Shown here piece by piece: positions 26,669-41,091 of a DNA stretch of 64,000 nucleotides. The stretch comes from Lamellibrachia satsuma (lineage: Eukaryota; Annelida; Polychaeta; Sabellida; Siboglinidae). The notes below the pieces were generated by a model. The model saw only the letters and a list, made by a program, of their open reading frames with translations. It did no database searches and had not been told where the DNA came from. Position numbers and translations under genes: made by a program. Location: positions 1,606,575-1,670,574 of the forward strand of contig BSQZ01000096.1 in the NCBI GenBank assembly GCA_033239005.1. Reading direction: 5' to 3'. Position 1 is the first letter of the stretch. Each line of letters begins with the position of its first letter.

Positions 26669-27740
26669 AATGCAATGATCCGGGTGGCCGGACTTTGTAA
26701 CACAAATGACATACACGCGGCAAATGTCAGTGGTCGGGAAACAAAGAAACTAGCCACGCGTTATTTACGCGATACTTCGATGACATATATATAATCGATG
26801 AATCGGTCTGACAACTTCATCCGCTAATGAAAGAAGATTAATTTTTGCACAACACGATATGTGCAATCAGGCGATCTGAAAATAGACATTTGCATCCGTT
26901 TGCATAAGCGACTTGGCGGACTGATGACTCGGCTCAATCTCTGCTATCACGTCTTGTCCGAAATATTGTTGTCGACGGACCATGAAAGACCGTGACTGTA
27001 CGATGACGCACACCAGTCTGGCACAAGCCCGTCGTTGTCACAGTCGTCAACTACGTCGGTTTGTGATGTAAATCTGAAGATGACAGCGGCCGGAAGAACG
27101 TCTATGAGGCTGTCAATCCCGGCCGTTCGTTCCTTCCGGTTATCGCCCGCCACCGATTGGTTGACGCTGACGTTTCCGATGTGTCCTGTGGCTGTTGTGC
27201 GTAGCAGTGCAAACCACCTTTATACTTCCGGGAGTAGTATGTAGTGCATGTAGAGCCTAAAAATACGCAAATTAACCCATGTCAGTGATTTTATTTGCCA
27301 ACAAGTGACCGTATTCAGCCAGCAAGGTTGGAGCATTTGAAATGCTTGGAACTTTGGCAATGAAATATTGTATTAGACGGATTTGAAGACTATTTTGCGA
27401 AATATGTAAATTTTTATGGTAATCGTTTTCGAGGTATTTGTTTTTTCTAAAAACTAGTTCAGCACATTGGTAACATAGTTCCAGTGGATGTCAGGACGTC
27501 TTACAATTGTTGATGGTGGTATTTGCCTTACTATCCTACAAAACATTAACATTGCTACCATTTAGAAAACAACTGTGGTCTGTGTCCATAAGTTGTAGTA
27601 GTGACTGTAATGGGGAAGGCGGTGGTGGTCATTATGACAGTGTTGTTAGTGATGACCATTCAAAGTACGCAGCCTTCGCTGACTGACGGTGCACGGTAGA
27701 CAACGGCATTTAAAGATAGCATAACGTGGACAGGCGGCGT
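26669..27740. other. unassigned unique sequence
   Basis: About 1.1 kb with no long ORF or known motif. A somewhat GC-richer part (26940-27240) carries short antiparallel ORFs without recognisable content. Confidence 0.4.
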
Positions 27741-28232
27741 ATACGAAACGACGAGCGATACAACAGCTATACAAACGACGAGCGATACAACAGCTATACA
27801 AACGACGAGTGACACAACAGCTACACAAACGACGAGCGACACAACAGCTATACAAACGACGAGCGAGACAACAGCTATACAAACGACGAGCGATACAACA
27901 GCTATACAAACGACGAGTGACACAACAGTTATACAAACGAAGAACGATACAACAGCTATACAAACGACGAGTGACACAACAGCTATACAAACGACGAGCG
28001 ACACAATAGCTATACAAACGACGAGCAATACAACAGCTATACAACCGACGAGTGACACAACAGCTATACAAACGACGAGCGATACAACGGCTATACAAAC
28101 GATGAGCGATACAACAGCTATACAAACGACGAGTGATACAACAGCTATACAAACGACGAGCGATACAACAGCTATACAAACGACGAGCGATACAACAGCT
28201 ATACAAACGACGAGCGATACAACAGCTATACA
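27741..28232. repeat. 27-bp minisatellite, about 18 copies
   Basis: The unit contains 'acaacagctatacaaacgac' plus gagcgat. Variable sites are gcgat/gtgac/gcgac. The minus-strand RRLYSCCIA repeat is an artefact of the unit length. Confidence 0.95.
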
Positions 28233-28547
28233 AATGTATTGATCTACATTACACTAAACATTTCATTGCCATAGTTTAATGGTGCTGACAACATGACTAA
28301 TTATCAATATTCATCTTCCATCGTTTTGTTTAACAAACGTGTAGCATTAAATGCATTGCTGTGTTAGTTTTAAAACATGCAGTTCGCGTGTCAATGTCTA
28401 TCTTCTATCACAACAATGCGTTCAACGCTCAGTGTGTATGCTACGATTAGAGTACATTCAGCAATAAATGTATATTCTACAAAGGTAAGATCTCCAAACG
28501 TTAGCACCACCAAATTACTGCACGAAGATTACTAATTCACATATATT
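28233..28547. other. unassigned unique sequence
   Basis: AT-rich spacer with no recognised feature. Confidence 0.4.
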
Positions 28548-29203
28548 CACTACTGTATATAGCAAGGAATTCATAATTATACAATTGAGTGATATTGAGG
28601 TATTCATAGTTCTATAGTTTAGTGAACTGTATATAGCGAGGTATTCATAGTTCTACAATTGAGTGAACTGTATATAGCGAGGTATTCATAGTTCTACAAT
28701 TGAGTGAACTGTATATAGCGAGGTATTCATAGTTCTACAATTGAGTGAACTGTATATAGCGAGGTATTCATAGTTCTACAGTTGAGTGAACTGTATATAG
28801 CGAGGTATTCATAGTTCTACAGTTGAGTGAACTGTATATAGCGAGGTATTCATAGTTCTACAGTTGAGTGAACTGTATATAGCAAGGTATTCATAGTTCT
28901 ACAGTTGAGTGAACTGTATATAGCAAGGTATTCATAGTTCTACAGTTGAGTGAACTGTATATAGCAAGGTATTCATAGTTCTAAAGTTGAGTGAACTGTA
29001 TATAGCAAGGTATTCATAGTAATACAGTTGAGTGAACTGTATATAGCAAGGTATTCATTGTTCTACAGTTGAGTGAACTGTATATAGCAAGGTATTCATA
29101 GTTCTAAAGTTGAGTGAACTGTATATAGCAAGGTATTCATAGTAATACAGTTGAGTGAACTGTATATAGCAAGGTATTCATTGTTCTACAGTTGAGTGAA
29201 CTG
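28548..29203. repeat. 41-bp minisatellite, about 16 copies, with 123-bp higher-order block
   Basis: The unit contains 'gtatatagcgaggtattcat' and 'agttctacagttgagtgaac'. Later units carry gcaagg. A triplet of distinct variants (ttctaaag, taatacag, tcattgttctacag) occurs twice in succession from about 28975 to 29203. Confidence 0.95.
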
Positions 29204-31375
29204 GTACAACGCGGAGTGAACGAAATTGTCAAAACAGATGTTTTTGAAAGACTTTAAGGAAGGAGCGGACACGCAGGGATTGTTGGCGCAGTAATATGTG
29301 TATATTTTGGTGTAACATTGACACCGAACATGTTGGCGGTTTAAGCTAGAGGTGTGTGTTTTTGACTAAGCTTGTGTGATGGTCCTGTTTCAGATAAAAC
29401 GTTAGCATTGCCCCCAGAGGTCGGATACCCTTTCGTCTCGCCTCTGGTGTAGCCGGCGTTGAGACACTTTGTTACAGTACTTAGTTCAAAGCTCCGGGAA
29501 ACTGTCACAGCCGTTTATCGTCGCTAATCATCTCCACAGTGTTTCTAATTGGATCCTCCCTTTGGCAATACCACCATCACGCTAGTGCCACACTCGTAAA
29601 TCGGTAAGTTTCATAGATTGCATTTGATTTGCATCTATCCATATAGCCATCCATCTATATACCCATCCATCCACATATCCGTCCGTCCATCCATCCATAT
29701 ATCGCAAAACCGATGTTAATTGGCGTGCAGCGTCTTGCCTGGTTAGTTAGTTCTAAATAAGGCTGGCTATTTAGCCCCTGGATAACCGCCATTTTTCGTT
29801 ATACGCGAGAGAACGTGGCTTGTAAAAAGGATTTGATTAAACATTTAAAATATGTTCATTTTATAGACAGTATGTTGTGTTTACGTATTCTTTATATTCA
29901 CTACCGCATATCTACCATAACTTGATATCTGGCTCCGGTGTTTGTATCGAATAGTTCGCTGTGGAACCTTGTGTTTCTCGAGTTAATAGTTGGTCATTAA
30001 TATTTGCTGATACAATCAATATAATTTGCTATTCGGTACACTTGGATACTGTCTCCTCTTCTCAATTATATGCCGGACTCGGCAAATCGAGACTTCAGCT
30101 ACTGTGATGACATCACGACAATTAAAATCATCAGTTGCTGGTCGACATTTCACGATTAGGCAACAGTTACTCCACTGATAATCACCATCAATCAATAACA
30201 TGCTCCTTCTGTTCACATTGTTGTCCCTTGTAGTCCTTCATTGTACGTATCGTTCTGAATATCACTTCTTTTTTTCTTCTCCCCCGTTGTCTGCTGTCTT
30301 TCTGAATAAATCATAATTATGTATTTCATATTGTGCACAATCACGTGACATTTACTGAGTTATATGTCTAAACACTCATCCAATATTTTGTATTCTTCTA
30401 CACTAATAGCTAATGTTAGACTATTTGGGCTTAGAGCAGTTTGTCTCACGTTGTTAGACTGTGCTAGAATATGACATGTTGTACTTTTTTGCATCTAATA
30501 TTATTAACATGATCTCCAATTTGCAGGATCATTAATTGGCAAGTCACAAACTTGCTAGTCAAGTATCAATTCAATGACCTCTAAATTCAACTCAAGTCTC
30601 GAGTCACCTCTCTGAATTCCATGTTAACTCGCAAATGCTGAAACCGTGCGACTCAAGTGCCACTCGAGTCAGTCCCTGTGACTAGAGTCAACATATCTGG
30701 TCGTTGTCGATCTTTCTAAAACATCCCGAACCAGTGATGTTGTTAGGCTCGCCTTTATTGCGTCTAATACAATCCTTTTAACAACATTTGACCGCAGGTG
30801 GGTCACCGTAGTTGACCTGTTTGGTTGACTACTTCACGTTTCTAGCGGGTGGTCGACTGGTCAACGACTGGTCAAACGTGAAATACAGTTTTATCTTCAT
30901 CAGACATCAATATGAAATTCACCGAACTCGATTCGTGCCTGCAAATTTCTTCTGAGTCAGCGTAGCGCACATAATTCATTCCCTCGTATGTTATCGTCTA
31001 TCATTAACAGCGAAAGATCACCAGACAGTGTTTAGAGGAATCACTACGGAAACTTATATTTCTGTGAAACCGAAGTACCATATAATCCTCGAGTCTTATA
31101 TATAGTTGAAGTTCTCGTAATGCGAGGCTTCTTCTTCACATAATGTCTGAACTATATTTCTGAGAAGGTGAATAGTTTTAGAAGAACGGCATTAGCCGTT
31201 AGTAGAGGTCAGTACTGGTGCCTTGTGATGGTCAGCTCGGCTACTGCATCTGTGAATGGTAACCAGCAGTAGTGTAGCACCGGCTGAACCAAACGTCGTT
31301 CAACACAGCTCTCGCGCCACGATTACTGTAGAACTGTTGTTAACATCATCGAAATAACTGTATATATATAACATC
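29204..31375. other. unassigned sequence, about 2.2 kb
   Basis: No gene recognised. Contains a (CCAT)-like simple repeat at 29636-29704 and a segment at 30540-30690 with several 'actcaagtc/actcgagtc' words. Near 30800-30900 there are short tggtcaac/ggtcgac repeats. None is diagnostic of a known element. Confidence 0.4.
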
Positions 31376-31376
31376 G

Positions 31377-31467
<91 letters not shown>
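31376..31467. repeat. (AT)n microsatellite
   Basis: About 90 bp of AT, preceded by two imperfect 'acatcgaaat' words. A CR1-like fragment starts immediately after it. Confidence 0.96.
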
Positions 31468-31471
<4 letters not shown>

Positions 31472-31745
31472 CAACCTAATAGAGAAGACATACTTTGCAT
31501 CTTTAAACATATTCACACAACCACAGTCAGCATATAATCTATTCCAACCATTTATCTCCCGCTGTCAGAATGAAGACTTCCATAAAAGCAATATACAATG
31601 TTATTTTGCTAACACTGTTTTGCGCCCCCAAATTCCTCTACGAACCTCAAATTTGAAGAAACGATAATACTTATGCCTTCTTAGTAATTCTTTATTTTTT
31701 TAAACAAAATCTGCAAGACCCTTTCTATTCAAACATGAAACCTCA
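31468..31745 (-). mobile_element. CR1-like RT extreme C-terminal fragment
   Basis: The minus strand reads INGWNRLYADCGCVNMFKD, matching the INEWKKLPNDCANASSVNMF block of the copy at 54565-54620. Upstream parts are heavily decayed. The fragment is cut at 31467 by (AT)n. Confidence 0.65.
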
Positions 31746-32084
31746 ATACAACGTCAAGTAGCCGCAGCGGTAAGAACAAGTCGATCGAATGTTACAAATT
31801 CTGGAAACTAACGGAACGGAAGAGTACAGAACAAACGGCTGCCAAACCGATGCAATCGTTGCAGCTACGACCAGGCAGTGAAGGGTCGTTCAATGCACGG
31901 CCGAGCACACCCACCTAGCTGACTTAACTCTTCCTTACGGCCTTCTGCTTCTTGAGTTAGGTCTCCACCAGCTGGGCCCAAACAACAATAATACTGTACA
32001 GACATGTTGTCCTGTAGTGTTGCTGTCAATGTTTCCACAACACTCTATCTAAGCACCAACTGACCAGCTTCTTGTATACTTTTC

Positions 32085-32085
<1 letters not shown>
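31746..32085. other. unassigned unique sequence
   Basis: No feature recognised. Confidence 0.4.

Positions 32086-32171
<86 letters not shown>
32086..32171. repeat. (AT)n microsatellite
   Basis: About 85 bp of AT ending in catacat. Confidence 0.96.
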
Positions 32172-32175
<4 letters not shown>

Positions 32176-32350
32176 CATCCTGTTCACGAGCTCTTTGGCG
32201 TAAATATGAGTCAATGCTGCCGAAATGCGTTAAATGGAGCGTAATCTTCACGCGTGCACATCTGGAAACTTCCATGAAGCGAATAAGACGGTGCAGTGAT
32301 GGCGAAGCAAGATGCACGACTAGTGATTTAACGAGTGTTATTCTCGGCCC

Positions 32351-32563
32351 GAAGCCAGCTTTAGATGAAGACGTCCGTGTCTGGCAATACATGCCAGCCT
32401 GACTCGGCTGTAGGCAGACTGAAGCCAGCTTTAGATGAAGTCGTCCTTGTCTGGCAATACATGCCAGCCTGACTCGGCTGTAGGCAGACTGAAGCCAGCT
32501 TTAGATGAAGACGTCCTTGTCTGGCAATACATGCCAGCCTGACTCGGCTGTAGGCAGACTGAA
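32351..32563. repeat. 70-bp tandem repeat, about 3 copies
   Basis: The unit contains 'gaagccagctttagatgaag' and 'ctggcaatacatgccagcct'. Copies differ by one or two bases (acgtccg/tcgtcct/acgtcct). Confidence 0.95.
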
Positions 32564-32705
32564 GGCACCGAACTAAGTACATCACTGCATAGGTGGCAAC
32601 TTCTGCACAGCCACTGCCATAATCTCATTGACATGCTGAACAGGCTTAGTCAATATCACATATGGACAGCACTTTTAGAACGACTCGATGCCCGTCAATG
32701 TTTAC

Positions 32706-32924
<219 letters not shown>

Positions 32925-33070
32925 AATAACAAACACAATGAATTATATTAATGTCAACCACGGGAAATAGTGGATGAATTTCTACTTTCTGTCGTAACAA
33001 AATAAAAAATAAAATAAAGCGGCATTTTCTGTCGTGAACTATTTCCCATATGCAGACACGTTGGTGCAGC

Positions 33071-33072
<2 letters not shown>

Positions 33073-33137
<65 letters not shown>
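33073..33137. repeat. (AT)n microsatellite at a CR1 breakpoint
   Basis: About 65 bp of AT. The CR1 copy on its right stops exactly here, mid-codon-block after a QAW-like segment. Confidence 0.95.
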
Positions 33138-33139
<2 letters not shown>

Positions 33140-33189
33140 AAGCCTGTATTCAGTGCTCTAAATGAGGCCTATCAATTGCATTTAATAGA

Positions 33190-33960
33190 GGGGTATAATT
33201 ACCTTTTTTTCTTGTATGTTATATTTCTCCTAATCAGCCCAATAATTTGATTACCCTTTGAAGCTACAAAAGCACACTGTTCCGAAACTTTCATATCAGC
33301 ACTTATTGTAACTCCTAAGTCTTTTTCTTTTACAGTAGTACCTAGAACATTATCTCCCATTTTATAGTTTACGTGTCCGGTATGTAGGCATTTACATTTT
33401 CCAAAATTTAATAACATCTGCCATTGCTCATACCATTTAACTAATTTGTCTAGATCGTTTTGTAAACGTTGCTTATCACCACCATTGTTAATCCTTCTAA
33501 ACACGGTTGTGTCATCCGCAAATATTGGTACTTTGCTTGTTATGTTATCTTCAAAGTCATTGATTTTATATTAACAATAATAAAGGTCATAATACTGATT
33601 TCCAGTTTGAAACCTCCCCATCTACTACAACACTATTGTTCTATCCAGTCAATTATGACGTCACCGATACCATGGGCTTTTAATTTAAGTAGTAATCTTT
33701 TGATGTAGCACTTTGTCAAAAGCTTTCTGAAAATCTAAGTATATAGTATCTACTGGTGATCTCTCGTCTATCCACTTAGTGATTTCGTCCAAAAAAAACA
33801 TAATATATTTGTTAAAAATGACCTCGCTTTTAGGAATCCATGTTGAGATGGATTAAATAATGTATGCCTAACAAGGACATCCACCATATAATATTTAATT
33901 AACCTTTCTAATAATTTACAAATAACTGATGTTAAACTCACTGGTCTGTAATTCTCTGAC
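33190..33960 (-). pseudogene. CR1-like reverse transcriptase, frameshifted
   Basis: Blocks in order: NYRPVSLTSVICKLLE, FNPSQHGFLKARSFLTN, LLLKLKAHGI, then the catalytic IFADDTTVFRR (FADD at 33511-33522). LDKLVKWYEQWQMLLNFGKC, KDLGVTISADMKVSEQC and NQIIGLIRRNITYKKK follow. The active-site Asp pair is intact, but stops and shifts between 33530 and 33790 break the frame. The segment carrying the usual PQGS block is largely lost. Confidence 0.85.
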
Positions 33961-34214
33961 TTAAAAATAATGGTATGATGTTTGCTTCTTTTCATTCAAA
34001 AGGAACCACTCCCTCTTTTAATGACAAGTTGAACACTCTTGCAAGTGGTATACTAAATATTCCTACTGTTTCCATCAGTAATTTTGGAGGAATTCCATCC
34101 ACTGATTTATTGTCCTTCATTGCCTTTATTTTTTAGCTACCATTTCTGGATTTACAGTTAACTTCCCTAAAAAGTCAGATTTATCCTCCTGAAATTTTGC
34201 AACTGGAACTGGTA

Positions 34215-34800
34215 ATGAACTAATATCCTCTCTGGTAAACATCGAACTGAAGAAACCATTTAGGTCTTCCTAAATCTAATACATTCTCTCCCCTGGTTGG
34301 TTCAAGCACGTGTTGAATACGGAAGCTGTCCTGAAATGAAAATATAAACTGTTGGTCCTCACCCCCTGTACTCTTTAGAGATTTCCATCGTATGCGTCTG
34401 TGGTTAAAATTCCATTGTATGTGTCCATGAATAAAATCTCCCATTATGATACATTCCCCTTTACTAACTTCTTTTATAACGTTTTGTATTTTTGTGTTAT
34501 CCTCTTCGTTTATGTTTTGACTTCTGTAAACTAATTCAGTAGTTATTTTTTTATTTCCTGTAACTATATTGCACCAAACAGCTTCATCGCAATTTGCTTC
34601 CTTTTATAATTTTATTTCGTTAGCCTGAATAGATTCTTTAATATATAAAATAACTCCCCCTCCCCTTCTTCCTATTCGATCTCTCCAAAACATTACTTAT
34701 CCTGTCAGTCCTAATTCAGCATCTGTTATGTCTGTGTTGGCCCATGATTCGGTTCTACCAATTATGTGAGGGTCAATATCTTCTACCATAATGTTTAATT
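34215..34800 (-). pseudogene. CR1 ORF2 apurinic-like (EEP) endonuclease, decayed
   Basis: The minus strand gives a TESW-type segment near 34740, GRRGGGVILYIKESI near 34660-34620 and GDFIHGHIQW at 34412-34441, where GDFN is the usual metal-binding loop. VLDLG follows. These are the E, GGV and GDFN signatures of the endonuclease that nicks target DNA for LINE insertion. The Asn of GDFN is Ile here. Multiple stops are present. Confidence 0.75.
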
Positions 34801-34938
34801 CGTTTTTTTATTTACTATGCTCCTTGCATTTAAACACACGCATTTATAACCAGCTTCATAAATGTTTTCCGGACTGGTTTGTGTGTTCTAGTGGCCTCTT
34901 GATCTGCTTGAGGCACTTCTAAGTGACCCCCCGCGCTT

Positions 34939-35336
34939 CTAGTTTAAACAATGTTTGCTACCAAAACTATTGTTTATGCTTCCCATGCCACTGTCGACTG
35001 CTGCTTCCCATGCCACTGTCGACTGCTGCTTCCCATGCCACTGTCGACTGCTGCTTCCCATGCCACTGTCGACTGCTGATGATAGTTCATCAGCAAATAA
35101 TGCTACACCCTTTCCACTAAGACGAAGCCCATCCCTCATGTATATATCAGCCCTCCCAACAAAACATCCCCACAAATCCAACTTCATCTTCCCTACATAG
35201 CTGCTGAACTAGCGTGTTAATTACCATCCTCCAGCAATTTAGATATCCCTGACCCCTGCTTCCCATTACTGGTAACATCCCTGACATAATTATCAGCTCA
35301 AACCGTGTCTGCTTATTTGTTCTATGCCTGTATGTC
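34939..35336 (-). pseudogene. CR1 ORF1 SGNH esterase, C-terminal half
   Basis: Reads LPVMGSRGQGYLN, INTLVQQLCREDEVGFV, then, in a shifted frame, LWGCFVGRADIYMRDGLRLS with GKGVALFADELSSAVDSGMG and a stop at 34939. CR1 ORF1 proteins often carry an SGNH/GDSL-type esterase whose last catalytic block is D-G-L-H-L. Here the His codon is Arg (35122-35124), so catalysis should be lost. A 25-bp repeat (34976-35077) has duplicated the VDSGMG codons four times. Confidence 0.82.
34976..35077. repeat. 25-bp tandem repeat, 4 copies, inside ORF1
   Basis: The unit is 'gcttcccatgccactgtcga' + ctgct. It corresponds to codons for (A)VDSGMGS near the ORF1 stop. This is a small-scale version of the coding-derived expansion next door. 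Confidence 0.95.
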
Positions 35337-36850
35337 ATAAATATAGCAGCTGTACCCTCCCCCTCTTAGTTGTTCTAGCTAACTGCCTGTATGTCCTAAA
35401 TATAGCAGCTGTACCCTCCCTCTCTTAGATGTTCTAGCTAACTGCCTGTATGTCCTAAATATAGTAGTTGCACCCTCCCTCTCTTAGTTGTTCTAGCTAA
35501 CTGCCTGTATGTCCTAAATATAGCAGCTGTACCCTCCCTCTCTTAGTTGTTCTAACTAACTGCCTGTATGTCCTAAATATAGCAGCTGTACCCTCCCTCT
35601 CTTAGTTGTTCTAGCTAACTGCCTGTATGTCCTAAATATAGCAGCTGTACCCTCCCTCTCTTAGTTGTTCTAACTAACTGCCTGTATGTCCTAAATATAG
35701 CAGCTGTACCCTCCCTCTCTTAGTTGTTCTAACTAACTGCCTGTATGTCCTAAATATAGCAGCTGTACCCTCCCTCTCTTAGTTGTTCTAGCTAACTGCC
35801 TGTATGTCCTAAATATAGCAGCTGTACCCTCCCTCTCTTAGTTGTTCTAGCTAACTGCCTGTATGTCCTAAATATAGTAGCTGTACCCTCCCTCTCTTAG
35901 TTGTTCTAGCTAACTGCCTGTATGTCCTAAATATAGCAGCTGTACCCTCCCTCTCTTAGTTGTTCTAACTAACTGCCTGTATGTCCTAAATATAGTAGCT
36001 GTACCCTCCCTCTCTACGTTGTTCTAGCTAACTGCCTGTATGTCCTAAATATAGTAGCTGTACCTTCCCTCTCTTAGTTGTTCTAGCTAACTGCCTGTAT
36101 GTCCTAAATATAGCAGCTGTACCCTCCCTCTCTTAGATGTTCTAGCTAACTGCCTGTATGTCCTAAATATAGTAGTTGCACCCTCCCTCTCTTAGTTGTT
36201 CTAGCTAACTGCCTGTATGTCCTAAATATAGCAGCTGTACCCTCCCTCTCTTAGTTGTTCTAACTAACTGCCTGTATGTCCTAAATATAGCAGCTGTACC
36301 CTCCCTCTCTTAGTTGTTCTAGCTAACTGCCTGTATGTCCTAAATATAGCAGCTGTACCCTCCCTCTCTTAGTTGTTCTAACTAACTGCCTGTATGTCCT
36401 AAATATAGCAGCTGTACCCTCCCTCTCTTAGTTGTTCTAACTAACTGCCTGTATGTCCTAAATATAGCAGCTGTACCCTCCCTCTCTTAGTTGTTCTAGC
36501 TAACTGCCTGTATGTCCTAAATATAGCAGCTGTACCCTCCCTCTCTTAGTTGTTCTAGCTAACTGCCTGTATGTCCTAAATATAGTAGCTGTACCCTCCC
36601 TCTCTTAGTTGTTCTAGCTAACTGCCTGTATGTCCTAAATATAGCAGCTGTACCCTCCCTCTCTTAGTTGTTCTAACTAACTGCCTGTATGTCCTAAATA
36701 TAGTAGCTGTACCCTCCCTCTCTACGTTGTTCTAGCTAACTGCCTGTATGTCCTAAATATAGTAGCTGTACCTTCCCTCTCTTAGTTGTTCTAGCTAACT
36801 GCCTGTATGTCCTAAATATAGCAGCTGTACCCTCCCTCTCTTAGTTGTTA
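35336..36850. repeat. 59-bp minisatellite derived from ORF1 esterase codons, about 26 copies
   Basis: The unit contains 'ctgtatgtcctaaatatagc' and 'agctgtaccctccctctctt'. On the minus strand a unit reads REGTAAIFRTYRQLARTTK. The boundary copy at 35310-35360 reads GTAAIFMTYRHRTNKQTRFE and runs straight into the esterase LPVMGS block, so the unit was copied from ORF1 itself. A 12-unit (708-bp) block recurs: 'agtagttgca' at 35463 and 36171, and 'tctctacgtt' at 36011 and 36719. Confidence 0.95.
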
Positions 36851-36908
36851 GTCCCTACGTGTAAAAAAAATTTAACCTGCCTTGCCCGGACCCACTCTCT
36901 GTGATAGC

Positions 36909-37000
36909 CTATATTTTTGCCCCTGTAAAGAAAACCACCAAGTCGTCCTCCTTGTTTAGCGCTCTGTCAGTCTTCCTATCTGCGGAATCCCCCACAAACA
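36909..37000 (-). pseudogene. CR1 ORF1 SGNH esterase, N-terminal block
   Basis: The minus strand reads MVFVGDSADRKTDRALNKED then LVVFFTGAKI and an in-frame stop. GDS (36984-36992) is the nucleophile block of SGNH hydrolases. GAKI matches the PGAKI block that follows in CR1 ORF1. The next expected block (VHVGTNN) is where the minisatellite begins. Confidence 0.75.
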
Positions 37001-37860
37001 CCATCGTTCTCCTCTTCACCCCTCTATCACTACCTCAGAGTAGCTTTTGCATCGGATCCCGTCCGTTGCATTCTGTCTTGCAGTCGTGTCACCTGGCAAC
37101 AGGTTGTCCATCTCCATCCCGCCCATCAACATGTCACCTTTCCCTCCCGTCTCTTCCCTCCCGTCTCCTGGCAGTATTGCGCTCCTGGTGCCTTCGCTCC
37201 CTTAGCTTTCCCTCTAGTCGCCTTTCCTCCCGTCTCCTTCGTTCCGTCTCCTCCCCTCCCGTCTCCTTCCCTCCCGCCTCCATTCTCTCCCATTTCTTTC
37301 CGCCCCGTCTCCCTACATCCTGTCTCCTTCCATCCTGTCACATTACCTCCTCTCTCGAAGCTCTTCCTAACATCTCTCTCATCACCTTCTCTCACTTTAA
37401 CATCCACTGCCTCCCCCCCTACGCCCTCACCGGAACCAATGGCGCTACCCATTTCACCACAACGAGCTGCCTTAGGTGTTGTCATCTCCACCTCTAGTCC
37501 CTTCATCCTCGTACATCCCCTACACTCAAAAATAAAACTATCCGCCTGAACCTCAGCCTAGGACTTCTCACACCCGGACTTGACGCAGTCTACCCAATTG
37601 CTACAACTCGCGCAAACTAATTGTATGGTGGCCTTTACCTGCCGTTTGGTCGGCGCCTTTACATAATTTAGATTGTGTTAGATTAATGTTGTTTGTGGTG
37701 TTTTCGCGTTGCTACGTTAGTTCAAAAGAACATTTTATTATAACATAATTAAATATCTGAATTATTTAGGTTTTAATTAAATTTTGACAATAATATACTT
37801 GATAACTGTGTTCTATCTACTAAGCTCACATGAGCCAAAAAAGCCTGCCACCTAGCGAAC
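37001..37860. other. pyrimidine-rich low-complexity stretch and unassigned sequence
   Basis: 37130-37345 is rich in cctcccgtctcc-type words (purine-rich on the other strand). It gives antiparallel low-complexity ORFs (36901-37497 plus, 37126-37506 minus). It may be the 5' part of CR1 ORF1, but I see no diagnostic motif. Confidence 0.4.
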
Positions 37861-37869
37861 ACGCAGAAC

Positions 37870-38340
<471 letters not shown>

Positions 38341-38365
38341 TTCAAAACACTGCTGCGCCAAGATT

Positions 38366-38525
38366 CTTCCGCCACAATCCTGTGATGCTCCCGCCACAAT
38401 CCTGTGATTCTCCCGCCACAATCATGTGATTCTCCAGCCACAACACTGTGATTCTCCCGGCACAATCCTGTGATTTTCCCGCCACAACCCTGTGATTCTC
38501 CCGGCACAATCCTGTGATTCCAACA
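38366..38525. repeat. 22-bp minisatellite, about 7 copies
   Basis: The unit is 'ccgccacaatcctgtgattc' + tc, with cgg/cag and accc/acac variants. Confidence 0.93.
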
Positions 38526-40444
<1,919 letters not shown>

Positions 40445-40600
40445 GCACCAAGTAGTAATTAAGCCACACTTAGAATAGGCATAATGGAGACCATATCGTG
40501 AGAAGGACAGATAAGCAGGAATTAATACAAAGAATACCAACTTAGCGTACCCCAGAACTGAGAGATAATAGTCACGAATTACACCTAATATAATGTGGAT
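40445..40600 (+). mobile_element. decayed CR1-like RT fragment
   Basis: The plus strand reads VIKPHLE then WRPYREKDR near 40462-40512 and TPELRD near 40551-40568, matching the [14 protein letters not shown]...PELRD blocks of other copies here. It is followed within 40 bp by a long (AT)n tract. Confidence 0.65.
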
Positions 40601-40636
40601 TAACAAAACTAGATACCAAGAGATTGATAGGAAACT

Positions 40637-40885
<249 letters not shown>

Positions 40886-41091
40886 ACAGGCATTATCTTT
40901 GAGCACCTCCGCACAAACTGAGCGTCAGAAATTATTGAAATGTTCAACACATGTTATTTCTGTGCCACATATGTGGAACATTGTGTTTCTTATAATTGTA
41001 TGTGTTAAGTGATTAAGTAGTTGTTAATAATTAATCAACAAATAATGACTAATTAATAAAATGTTAATTTTAAGTCAAATGGACTGTTCAA

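Larger units (their letters stand above)
33138..37000 (-). mobile_element. CR1-like LINE with ORF1 esterase, endonuclease and RT; 59-bp array inside ORF1
   Basis: Reading the minus strand: ORF1 SGNH-esterase start (GDS, 36984-36992), a 1.5-kb minisatellite (35336-36850), the esterase C-terminus (34940-35335), the ORF2 endonuclease (about 34800-34220) and RT (about 33960-33140). The RT stops at 33138 in the thumb, where (AT)n begins; the true 3' end is missing. Order and motifs are those of a CR1-clade element with an esterase-bearing ORF1. Many stops and frameshifts show decay. The 5' limit is uncertain and could extend to about 37500. Confidence 0.88.
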
